Below, piece by piece: positions 1-5,449 of a stretch of 5,449 nucleotides of DNA; position 1 is the stretch's first letter, and every line of letters begins with the position of its first letter. The translations under genes were made by a program, and so were the position numbers. The notes under the pieces were generated by a model that saw only the letters and a list, made by a program, of their open reading frames with translations, was not told the DNA's origin and did no database searches. Origin of the DNA: Chloroflexota bacterium. Lineage in GTDB: Bacteria > Chloroflexota > Anaerolineae > B4-G1 > SLSP01. The DNA lies in NCBI GenBank assembly GCA_022707665.1, contig JAKJAE010000215.1, positions 1 to 5,449 on the forward strand, given 5' to 3'.

Positions 1-146
1 ATCTGCACGAAGCGTTCCGGAATCCCCTGGGCCTTGAACTCGGAGTGTTTGTACGTTTCCAGGAAGAAGCCTCGATCATCGCCATGCACACGTGGCCGGA
101 TGAGTACCACGTCAGGGATGTCGAGTTTCTCAAATGTGAATGGCAT
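1..146 (-). CDS. rfbC: dTDP-4-dehydrorhamnose 3,5-epimerase, N-terminal part (cut by left edge)
   Basis: The first 48 codons of a gene that runs off the left edge, read from an ATG at 146. The peptide begins MPFTFEKLDIPDVVLIRP and continues with GDDRGFFLETY (residues 22-32) and F37..QGI..RFVQ (to residue 48). This is the conserved opening of RmlC/RfbC cupin epimerases: the D-R-G-x-F-x-E segment carries the substrate-contacting arginine (R25 here), and FVQ normally precedes D-N. The family epimerises C3 and C5 of dTDP-4-keto-6-deoxyglucose in cytoplasmic dTDP-L-rhamnose synthesis, which supplies cell-surface glycans. The start is supported by GAGGA six bases or so upstream. The gene follows the FemAB-like gene by 39 bases on the same strand, so it is probably in the same operon. 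The catalytic His/Asp and the C-terminus lie outside the window, so intactness cannot be judged. Confidence 0.93.
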   Translation of the reverse strand, partial: MPFTFEKLDIPDVVLIRPRVHGDDRGFFLETYKHSEFKAQGIPERFVQ

Positions 147-151
147 AACGT

Positions 152-156
152 TCCTC
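152..156 (-). promoter_or_regulatory. Ribosome binding site of rfbC
   Basis: On the minus strand GAGGA is followed by ACGTT and then the ATG at 146, a normal Shine-Dalgarno spacing. It supports that ATG as the start of the edge-truncated rfbC and lies inside the 39-base gap after the FemAB-like gene. Confidence 0.6.
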
Positions 157-185
157 ACTCGATGTGATGTCGTGCTGTGGCGCTA

Positions 186-1226
186 TTAGCGATCCCCCTG
201 GTAGAAGCGTGCTGCCAGCGGGTACAGGGGGTTGAGCGAGCGCTCCCACAGACCGGCGTAGCGCACGATCTGCCCACCGAAGCCCCGCTTGAAACGGTAG
301 ACTCCCCAGAGCCCATCGGATCGATCCGAGAACTGGGCCTCGAGCGTCTCTTCGGGCTCGTCGGGGATGCCCCACAGGTCGTACGTGGTACACCCACGTG
401 CCTTCGCCCAGCGCATCGCGGCCCACTGAACCGCGTAGGCCGGCATGAGGTTGCGGTGACGGTCGGACGAGGCCCCGCAGATGTACCACGACTTGGTCCC
501 AACGGCGAAGACCATGAGCCCGGCAAGGGGCTCGCCGTCCAACTCCGCCAGGAGGAGCGCCACCTGCCCTTCGGGGGCATAGAGCGTCAGCGCGCGCCGG
601 TAATACTCGAGGGTATGGATGCCGAACGCGTCGCGTTCCCCCGTCTCCTGCATCAGGGCATGGAAAGCGTCGATGTCGGAGAGGCCGCCTTCGCGCACGG
701 TAACGCCTTTGCGTTCCGCGAGCCGGATGTTGTAGCGGGTCTTGGACTTCATCGCGGCCAGGATGGCGTCTTCCGATGGCGACAGATCGACCACGATGGT
801 GCTGCGCGGCTGGATGGTCCGAGGCGAGGGCGCATAGCCGAGCCCGGGCAACTGTGTCGCGGCAGGGCTGTTGTCGATAACCTCGGGTTCCAGCCAGCAA
901 GCCCATGCCCTGCGCTTGCGGGCGGCTTTGTAGAGCCGGGCGAGGAGCGCCTGGACCTGGGCTGTATTGTCCCAGTCGACGACCGGGCCGCGCGGGACGT
1001 AGGCGATGGTCCCGATGCGGAGCGGCAGTGCGCGGTACAGCACGATGGCCCCGGCGACGGGCGTGCCGGCGTCTTCCAGCGTGACGAGGTCCCATTCCCA
1101 GCCGAAGCCTTGCTTGAGACTTCCCCACTGCGACGTCTGGAGAAGGTTGCCGGTCGGGTGAGCCGCAACCCACCGGTTCCAGCGTTCCAGCGCCAGAGGT
1201 GTGCGTGCATGGGATCGGGCGGGCAT
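186..1226 (-). CDS. FemA/FemB-family peptidoglycan-bridge-type aminoacyltransferase
   Basis: A 346-residue protein with the double-GNAT fold pattern of the Fem family. Family landmarks in order: LLQTSQWGSLKQ (29-39 region), IAYVPRGPVVDWDN (74-87), KSKTRYNIRLAERKGV (160-175), RDAFGIHTLEYYRRAL (198-213), GASSDRHRNLMPAYAVQW (251-268), YDLWGI (282-287) and GLWGVYRFKRGFGG (305-318). Known Fem enzymes use aminoacyl-tRNA to add amino acids to the stem peptide of lipid II or UDP-MurNAc-pentapeptide at the cytoplasmic face of the membrane; some relatives have other acceptors. The length is close to the short FemX-like enzymes, and I see no long coiled-coil insertion as in staphylococcal FemA. The ATG at 1226 lies 6 bases after the methyltransferase stop, in the same frame, with AGGT only four bases upstream, a rather short spacing. 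It precedes rfbC by 39 bases, which suggests an envelope-related operon. The amino acid added and the acceptor cannot be predicted. Confidence 0.9.
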   Translation of the reverse strand: MPARSHARTPLALERWNRWVAAHPTGNLLQTSQWGSLKQGFGWEWDLVTLEDAGTPVAGAIVLYRALPLRIGTIAYVPRGPVVDWDNTAQVQALLARLYKAARKRRAWACWLEPEVIDNSPAATQLPGLGYAPSPRTIQPRSTIVVDLSPSEDAILAAMKSKTRYNIRLAERKGVTVREGGLSDIDAFHALMQETGERDAFGIHTLEYYRRALTLYAPEGQVALLLAELDGEPLAGLMVFAVGTKSWYICGASSDRHRNLMPAYAVQWAAMRWAKARGCTTYDLWGIPDEPEETLEAQFSDRSDGLWGVYRFKRGFGGQIVRYAGLWERSLNPLYPLAARFYQGDR

Positions 1227-1232
1227 GCTGAC

Positions 1233-2078
1233 CTAGCTTTCCTTTTGGCCCACGACCAACAGCCCGCCGCCAGCCTCTCCGGGTGCGCAGTCCATCTCGT
1301 AGGCTTCGCGCCAGCGCTTGGCGAGGGATCCCACGACCCACTGGCGTACCCATCGTTGGTATCCGAGGCTTCTGAGACGTGGGGAGACGAGCCAGCGGTA
1401 GAGCGGGTTGCCCTCCCCGCGTCGAACGCCGTAGCGGCTATTGGACCGGTCCCACAGGCGCATCACTGCAGGGGGGACGTAGTAGGTCGTACGGATGAGG
1501 CGCAATCCCGCGCGGCGGAGCGCCGCATCCCACATGTCGGGCGAAAGATACCGGTGGTGCTCGAGCCAGGCATCGACTCCCGCTGCATAAGCTTCGGCGC
1601 CCGCTGGGTCGCCAGCCTTGGCGCGGTCCAGATACCCCGATAGCAAGCGCCGAAAGGCATCGCTGGGCACGGTGAAGAACACGCGTCCTCCCGGTCGGAG
1701 GACGCGTGCCGCTTCACGCAGGACCGGGTCGAGATCCGGGATGTGCTCCAGCACGGAGTTGCTGAGCACGCTGCCGAAGGTGCCGCCGGGGTAGGGCATC
1801 GCGTGGCCCAGTGCCTGCTGCACGCGGAGATAGACCCCGGTTGTCGGAGCCTTGTGGACCTGCGTCAGCCAGGGATCGAACCCCGATTCCACCGGAGCCT
1901 CATTCTCGAACAGCACCTGGGCGATCAGGCCATCGCCACATCCCAGGTCGAGGAGCGGACGGGCGAATGTCTCGGTGGCCAACGTGCGCAACTCGACCGC
2001 TCGCCACAGCGCCACCGGAGGCGCGAACCAGTACTGATTCAGCAACAGGGTCAGGTAATCTCGTTTGGGATCGGGCAT
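1233..2078 (-). CDS. Class I SAM-dependent methyltransferase
   Basis: A 281-residue soluble protein with a Rossmann-type methyltransferase core (Methyltransf_11-like). Motif I is LLDLGCGDG (42-50), which binds SAM. The acidic residue expected after strand beta-2 is D68 in GFDPW. The segment MPYPGGTFGSVLSNSVLEHI (94-113) corresponds to motifs around strand beta-4, and ARVLRPGGRVFFTVP (124-138) is the typical post-core motif. The region after about residue 140, rich in Trp, Tyr and Arg, probably forms the substrate-specific part; I cannot name the substrate. The ATG at 2078 has no clear Shine-Dalgarno sequence (the upstream bases read GGCGAAAAACGA), yet the N-terminus looks natural and no better in-frame start is evident. 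It is the first gene after the 107-base gap and leads directly into the FemAB-like and rfbC genes, so methylation of a sugar, lipid carrier or other envelope component is a reasonable but unproven guess. Confidence 0.9.
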   Translation of the reverse strand: MPDPKRDYLTLLLNQYWFAPPVALWRAVELRTLATETFARPLLDLGCGDGLIAQVLFENEAPVESGFDPWLTQVHKAPTTGVYLRVQQALGHAMPYPGGTFGSVLSNSVLEHIPDLDPVLREAARVLRPGGRVFFTVPSDAFRRLLSGYLDRAKAGDPAGAEAYAAGVDAWLEHHRYLSPDMWDAALRRAGLRLIRTTYYVPPAVMRLWDRSNSRYGVRRGEGNPLYRWLVSPRLRSLGYQRWVRQWVVGSLAKRWREAYEMDCAPGEAGGGLLVVGQKES

Positions 2079-2185
2079 TCGTTTTTCGCCGGGCTGTGGT
2101 CTGGACTTCTACGCGCGCTGCCAGCGCTTGGCGCACCGGCCCTTTGTAACACGAACGCGCCGGAATACAAGCCTGTCGCTTGACG
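2079..2185 (-). other. Intergenic gap between permease and methyltransferase genes
   Basis: This 107-base stretch is the longest non-coding interval in the window and the likeliest boundary between two transcription units. Just after the permease stop there is a perfect 5-bp inverted repeat (CAAGC-GACAG-GCTTG, 2168-2182) with no run of T after it, so it is not a convincing terminator. A weak promoter-like pair overlaps it. No ORF of note, tRNA or recognisable riboswitch core was seen here. Confidence 0.5.
2143..2170 (-). promoter_or_regulatory. Weak sigma70-like promoter candidate for methyltransferase-FemAB-rfbC
   Basis: On the minus strand TTGTAT (2165-2170) and TACAAA (2143-2148) are separated by 16 bases and could serve as -35 and -10 boxes about 65 bases upstream of the methyltransferase ATG. 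The -10 box matches consensus at four of six positions and the -35 box only at its first three. The support is the position in the sole sizeable gap and the local drop in GC. Such a match can arise by chance, and the promoter consensus of this organism is unknown. Confidence 0.2.
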
Positions 2186-3502
2186 CTAGTTCAGGAGTCC
2201 GAGGAATCCAGCGACTGCGTGACCCGTGCCGGACATGTTGAGCGCGATAGGCAGCAATAGCACCCCCATCGCGTTCATTCTGCGCGCTCCCCAGAACACG
2301 GGAATCAGGCCGATGCCGGTGGCGACGGCGCAGATGGCCAATCCGACGGGCCCTGTCACGCCACCGACAACCAGCATCAGGATCGCCAGTGTGGCACAAC
2401 TCAGGATGCGGTAGGGTATGCGCGACACCACGGCAGCCGCCAGACGCGCGGTCCACAGCGACATCAGGAAGGCCAGCACGCCGGCAGCCAGAGCGCCGGC
2501 CGTCGCTGCATAGTACTGCGCCGGCGTGTAGGGGGTGTACCGTGTGCTGACCATCCAGGCCATCCCGCCGCGCGTCAGGTGGAGCCCCGGCACGAAGAAG
2601 AGGAGGAGCCCGCCCACGTAGTAGACGATCTTGGCGGCCCCCTGGGCGACCAGGAACGCGCGGTCGTCACGCTGGGCGGTTGCATGGCCGGCAACGAAGC
2701 CGCCGATGCCTCCTGTGACCACCGGCAGGAATGCGGCGAAGAGCCCTCCCAGCACACCGGACGTTGCGCCCTGCACCACGTCGCCCCAGGCGATGTCCAG
2801 GCTGCGCGCGATGGTCTGGCGGGGTACCGACACGCGCCCCAGCAGGTTGGTGACGATCCAGGGAACCGCAAACAGCCCCACGAAGGCCGGCATCAGGTTC
2901 TGAAAGGCGACGTCAACTCGCACCGGCGATCGGTGCATCAGGATCATGCCCAGAAGTCCCGAGAGTGTAAACGTGGCGAGCCCGGCAAGGAGGGATCGCC
3001 ATCCGTCCCACCAGCGCTGCCACCCGGTAGGGGCTCTTCCCGTGCCTTTGGGCCATTCGGAGAGCAGGAGGTAGGCGATGATTGTCCAGAGGATCCAGCC
3101 AAGGTGAGGTTGCAGGATTTCACGCAGGGCAGGGAGTGTGCGCGAGGCCACAGGCGCAAGAGCGACCAACACACTCAGCCCGACCACGCCGCCCAGGCCG
3201 GTCAGCGCCACTGCCTCAAAGCCCCGTCCCTGGAGCAGGTACTTCTGACCGGGAAGCACGACGAAGATCATGCTCTCATCGGGCGCGGCGAAGAAGATGC
3301 CGGGGATCGTATTGCCCATCGCGTACCCTGAGACCAAGCCAAGAAACAGAAACGCTAGGGACTCCGCCTCGATGCTGACCGCCCCGGACTCGGCGATGAG
3401 CAAGAGCAGTGCGGCAACGTTGTAGATGTGCAGCGCGGGAATCCAGGCCAGCATGGATGCCGCGACGGCACCGGCAAGGGCCCACATGATCGACTCAATC
3501 AT
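2186..3502 (-). CDS. TctA-family membrane permease, short archaeal-like form
   Basis: A 438-residue, very hydrophobic protein with about ten to twelve predicted membrane segments (for example near 7-37, 46-70, 94-118, 169-188, 203-221, 290-305, 332-350 and 368-402). It matches the TctA permease pattern of the tripartite tricarboxylate transporter family: an N-terminal IPALHIYNVAALLLL (21-35) resembling the usual P-G-x-H-x-N segment, a Gly-rich GYAMGNTIPGIFFAAPDE (59-76), and a second-half counterpart SGVLGGLFAAFLPVVTGG (248-265), followed by DDRAFLVAQGAAKIVYYVGG (279-298), reflecting the two-fold internal repeat of the family. Classical bacterial TctA is about 500 residues and works with TctB and a periplasmic TctC. 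Here the protein is shorter and neither partner is adjacent, as in archaeal homologues. The substrate is unknown; tricarboxylate uptake should not be assumed. The ATG at 3502 overlaps the end of the OB-fold gene by 8 bases and has GAGGT six bases upstream, so translational coupling is likely. Confidence 0.78.
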   Translation of the reverse strand: MIESIMWALAGAVAASMLAWIPALHIYNVAALLLLIAESGAVSIEAESLAFLFLGLVSGYAMGNTIPGIFFAAPDESMIFVVLPGQKYLLQGRGFEAVALTGLGGVVGLSVLVALAPVASRTLPALREILQPHLGWILWTIIAYLLLSEWPKGTGRAPTGWQRWWDGWRSLLAGLATFTLSGLLGMILMHRSPVRVDVAFQNLMPAFVGLFAVPWIVTNLLGRVSVPRQTIARSLDIAWGDVVQGATSGVLGGLFAAFLPVVTGGIGGFVAGHATAQRDDRAFLVAQGAAKIVYYVGGLLLFFVPGLHLTRGGMAWMVSTRYTPYTPAQYYAATAGALAAGVLAFLMSLWTARLAAAVVSRIPYRILSCATLAILMLVVGGVTGPVGLAICAVATGIGLIPVFWGARRMNAMGVLLLPIALNMSGTGHAVAGFLGLLN

Positions 3503-4958
3503 CCGGGGACCTCACGCGCCAATCGTATCGCGATCGTGGTACCAGCTCCAGTTCGTCGCGAAACACGTTCAGGATGCCCGTGGCCTCGACCTGTTGCCCT
3601 GCGTGGGGTGTGGGCGTCAGGTCTTCGTAGAGACTGGACCAGAAGAGCAGGTCCAAAGCACCCGTACCGTCATCCAGCGGGGCTTTGACACCCGCCGAGA
3701 AGCCTTTGGGTTCGCCAAGAACGCCGCGGATCCGGATCAGGCGTCCGGCGTCGCCAGGGGTCAGTGTGGATATCTCCACCCACGGCGCGGCTTCAGCCGG
3801 CACGCTGATAGTAACGTCAGTGGCTTTCGAGGGCACGATCTCGAGCTCTCCTTCATAGATCGAGATCTTGCCGGTGACCTCGACCTCGGCCCCGACGTCC
3901 AGCTCTTCAGGAGCCGGAAGCGCCCGATGCACATCGTCCCACAGCAGCAGCGTGACCTGAGCCGTCCCATCGTCGAGGGTTGCCTTGACGCCTCCTTTGA
4001 TCCCCTCCAGCCAGACGACACGGCCGTGCACGCCCACCTTTGTGCCGATCAGGTCAGCGCTCAGCCTGTCCAGGGTCAGAGCGGGAAGGGTCGCGGTCGC
4101 GATGGGCGTCGCCACGATCGTGATGTCATCGCCGCTCGCTGGAACCACCTGAGGCGTGTCATGGTAGAGATTGACGGTTCCTTCGATCGCGAGGGCCTGT
4201 CCGACACCGGTCTCGGGCACGCTGCCCGTCAGCGTGGTGACTTCTTCGTCCACTGCCACGACAACTTCGCCGCTTTCATCGGCAAGCGTGATCAGCGTCA
4301 GCCCCTCGTAGGGCTCATAGACCCGGCGCACCTCACCCACCAGACGCACACGACTGCCCTCATCGAGGATCGTGACGTCACCAGCCTGGAGGGGCACGGC
4401 CTCAGGCCGCTCCAGCGTCAGGTGGTCGGGCACATTGAGGGTCAGCGCGATGTGATCGTCGCGGATCCTGAGGGTGCCGGCGACGGTGACCTTGTCACCC
4501 ACTGCCGGGACCACGTTTTGGGTCAGCAGGTCCTCTGTCACCTCGCGATAGGCACTGATGTAGACCTCGCCTGTCTCATCCGCCACCCAGAACCCCAGAT
4601 ACCCGCTCTCGGCGTCGTAGGTCGGACTGCGTACGACGCGCCCGTTCAGGCGCACGTAGCCGAAGTTCATCAGGCGGGTGGCCTCCTCGACCGTGATCGT
4701 GGGGATCTCGACGGAGCGTGCCAGCCACCAGAGGACCACCATCCCCAGTGTCGCGAGGGAGACGGCAACCCATTTGACGGTGCGCAGGGCCAGCCGCCCC
4801 GTGGTGCGCGCGCCACAGTAGGGACACCGGCTATAGGGGCCAATGAAACGGCCGCAACTCTCGCAATGGGCGAGAGGTGCGGCCTGAACGAGGGCGGTGG
4901 GGGCGTTGTCCTCGGTCGAGAGTGTGTCAGCTTGCGACGATCTCGTAGGCGCCACCAT
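3495..4958 (-). CDS. Membrane-anchored zinc-ribbon protein with tandem OB-fold domains
   Basis: A 487-residue protein that I recognise by architecture, not by name. After a polar N-terminus there is a zinc ribbon, C32-ESC35...C45-PYC48, followed by a basic stretch and one transmembrane segment (about 61-80). The remaining 400 residues form about four beta-rich OB-fold-like repeats, near 101-185, 200-285, 305-385 and 405-480. Each has a pattern of the type V-x-G-x-V, then DD/E-G-T/E plus hydrophobic strand, then G-x-x-V-x-V-x-G-x-L. The last two are plainly related: GVKATLDDGT (323-332) and GVKAPLDDGT (423-432), followed by LLLW/LLFW and ELEIVP/ELELVP. Basic residues before the membrane segment predict the ribbon in the cytoplasm and the OB folds outside. 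OB folds can bind nucleic acid, oligosaccharide or protein; nothing here decides which. It sits 24 bases after the GNAT gene and overlaps the permease gene by 8 bases, suggesting joint function. No catalytic motif is visible. The start may be the ATG at 4958 or the next codon, GTG at 4955. Confidence 0.85.
   Translation of the reverse strand: MVAPTRSSQADTLSTEDNAPTALVQAAPLAHCESCGRFIGPYSRCPYCGARTTGRLALRTVKWVAVSLATLGMVVLWWLARSVEIPTITVEEATRLMNFGYVRLNGRVVRSPTYDAESGYLGFWVADETGEVYISAYREVTEDLLTQNVVPAVGDKVTVAGTLRIRDDHIALTLNVPDHLTLERPEAVPLQAGDVTILDEGSRVRLVGEVRRVYEPYEGLTLITLADESGEVVVAVDEEVTTLTGSVPETGVGQALAIEGTVNLYHDTPQVVPASGDDITIVATPIATATLPALTLDRLSADLIGTKVGVHGRVVWLEGIKGGVKATLDDGTAQVTLLLWDDVHRALPAPEELDVGAEVEVTGKISIYEGELEIVPSKATDVTISVPAEAAPWVEISTLTPGDAGRLIRIRGVLGEPKGFSAGVKAPLDDGTGALDLLFWSSLYEDLTPTPHAGQQVEATGILNVFRDELELVPRSRYDWRVRSPDD
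3509..3513 (-). promoter_or_regulatory. Ribosome binding site of the permease, inside the upstream gene
   Basis: GAGGT on the minus strand, six bases before the ATG at 3502, lies within the last codons of the OB-fold gene. Together with the 8-base overlap of stop and start, it points to coupled translation of the two genes and fixes the permease start. Confidence 0.6.
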
Positions 4959-4960
4959 GG

Positions 4961-4967
4961 CCTCCTT
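4961..4967 (-). promoter_or_regulatory. Strong Shine-Dalgarno of the OB-fold gene; favours the GTG start
   Basis: AAGGAGG on the minus strand is the best ribosome binding site seen in the window. It ends only two bases before the ATG at 4958 but five bases before the in-frame GTG at 4955. Usual spacing therefore favours GTG as the actual initiator, shortening the protein by one residue. Confidence 0.6.
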
Positions 4968-4982
4968 CTGGATGCGGTTACC

Positions 4983-5449
4983 TCAATGAAGGGAATGGGA
5001 TGGAGACCAGGCCATCTCGTGCTGGCGGTACCAGACGCGGTAGCCCACCTCCATATAGGCAGGCAACAAAGGATCCTCTGCGGGGACATTCGTGATGTGG
5101 CCGCCCTGTGCCAACTGCATGTCGGGCAATGCCAGCAGCAGCGCCTGGGCCACCTCGAGCCGCTGGGGGTGGGTGGGATCAACAGCGAGGTCCATCACGG
5201 CGAAGCCGTCCATCTGCGACAGGTAGACGATATACCCCCTGAGGTCTTGCCCCTCCGTAAAAGCGACGCCCATCATGTACTCGACACGCTTGCGGATGGA
5301 TTGCACGTCTCTTTGCCAACACGAGGCCACATCGTGGAACCGCGCGTAAGCCTGGAGTAGCCGTGCGGGACGCTCAGGCTTGATGCCCGCGGCTGGAGAT
5401 CCAGGGACAGCGGTGTGTGGCTCCAGCGACAGTACCAACAGATCACGCA
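4983..5449 (-). CDS. GNAT-like acetyltransferase, C-terminal part (cut by right edge)
   Basis: The reading frame is open to the right edge, so this is probably the C-terminal 154 residues of a longer gene. A TTG at 5438 could be read as a start, but codons for RDL precede it without a stop, and nothing marks it as an initiator. The visible part has the GNAT layout: a helical region (QAYARFHDVASCWQRDVQSI), a strand pair with LRGYIVYL, then GFAVMDLAVDP, where acetyl-CoA motif A is expected, and a closing LLPAYMEVGYRVWYRQHEMAW that resembles the usual end with G-F/Y followed by Q-x-E-M. The pyrophosphate-binding Q/R-x-x-G-x-G/A signature is not intact (the sequence there is HPQRLEVAQALLLAL), which suggests this half is a non-catalytic second domain of a two-domain GNAT protein or a diverged enzyme. 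The acceptor is unknown. The TGA at 4983-4985 is 24 bases before the OB-fold start, so co-transcription with it is likely. Confidence 0.65.
   Translation of the reverse strand, partial: RDLLVLSLEPHTAVPGSPAAGIKPERPARLLQAYARFHDVASCWQRDVQSIRKRVEYMMGVAFTEGQDLRGYIVYLSQMDGFAVMDLAVDPTHPQRLEVAQALLLALPDMQLAQGGHITNVPAEDPLLPAYMEVGYRVWYRQHEMAWSPSHSLH

Noticed and set aside
130..1353. Alternative minus-strand frame of 407 codons overlapping the FemAB gene
   Set aside because: The translation is dominated by Arg, Gly, Pro and Ala, as expected of an out-of-frame reading of GC-rich DNA. It overlaps the FemAB frame, which has clear family motifs, and also overlaps the start of rfbC.
177..1643. Plus-strand open frame of 488 codons opposite the FemAB and methyltransferase genes
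   Set aside because: It spans two genes that are confidently assigned by conserved motifs on the minus strand, and its own translation shows no family pattern.
2121..2134. Imperfect inverted repeat GCCA-AGCGC-TGGC (minus strand) as an operator
   Set aside because: Only four base pairs per arm in GC-rich DNA, no second copy, and no regulator gene nearby.
2168..2182. Possible terminator hairpin after the permease gene
   Set aside because: The stem is only 5 bp and no T-rich run follows it, so it does not meet the pattern of an intrinsic terminator.
2579..3331. Plus-strand open frame of 250 codons opposite the permease
   Set aside because: The charged, low-complexity translation is the usual antisense image of a membrane protein gene; the permease reading is strongly supported.
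3426..5360. Plus-strand open frame of 644 codons opposite the OB-fold gene
   Set aside because: It is a mirror of the real minus-strand gene in GC-rich DNA. Its translation is rich in His, Arg, Gln and Asp with no recognisable domain, while the minus strand gives a coherent zinc ribbon, membrane segment and OB repeats with a strong ribosome binding site.
5436..5438. TTG as the start codon of the GNAT-like gene
   Set aside because: The frame stays open to the window edge, a complete GNAT protein is expected to have more N-terminal sequence, and too few bases remain to look for a ribosome binding site.

Overview
This is a GC-rich bacterial chromosomal window in which every gene I can support lies on the minus strand. 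Reading in the direction of transcription (right to left), the order is: the C-terminal part of a GNAT-type acetyltransferase cut by the right edge, a zinc-ribbon and membrane-anchored protein with about four tandem OB-fold domains, a TctA-family membrane permease, a class I SAM-dependent methyltransferase, a FemA/FemB-family aminoacyltransferase, and the first 48 codons of a dTDP-4-dehydrorhamnose 3,5-epimerase (rfbC/rmlC) cut by the left edge. I see no rRNA, tRNA, CRISPR array, insertion sequence or integrase.

The layout suggests two blocks. In the upstream block (about 5449 to 2186) the GNAT gene, the OB-fold gene and the permease gene are packed with a 24-base gap and then an 8-base overlap, so they look co-transcribed, and the last two look translationally coupled. 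A 107-base gap (2079-2185), the longest non-coding stretch, separates this from the downstream block of methyltransferase, FemAB-like and rfbC genes, spaced 6 and 39 bases apart. The gap holds only a weak promoter-like pair and a small hairpin.

The downstream block fits cell-envelope or surface-glycan metabolism: a dTDP-rhamnose enzyme, a FemAB enzyme (a family that attaches amino acids to peptidoglycan precursors) and a methyltransferase of the type often found in glycan clusters. The upstream block has no clear pathway. Its most unusual member is the zinc-ribbon/TM/OB-repeat protein, which by the positive-inside rule should display its OB folds outside the membrane, next to a short permease of the type common in archaea.

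The organism cannot be fixed from the sequence alone. High GC, a compact archaeal-style TctA permease, a zinc-ribbon plus OB-fold membrane protein and a GNAT protein with an eroded acetyl-CoA motif together remind me of Chloroflexota (Anaerolineae-like lineages), but this is an impression, not a demonstration. The window mostly looks like ordinary chromosome; the OB-fold/permease pair is the part most worth a second look.
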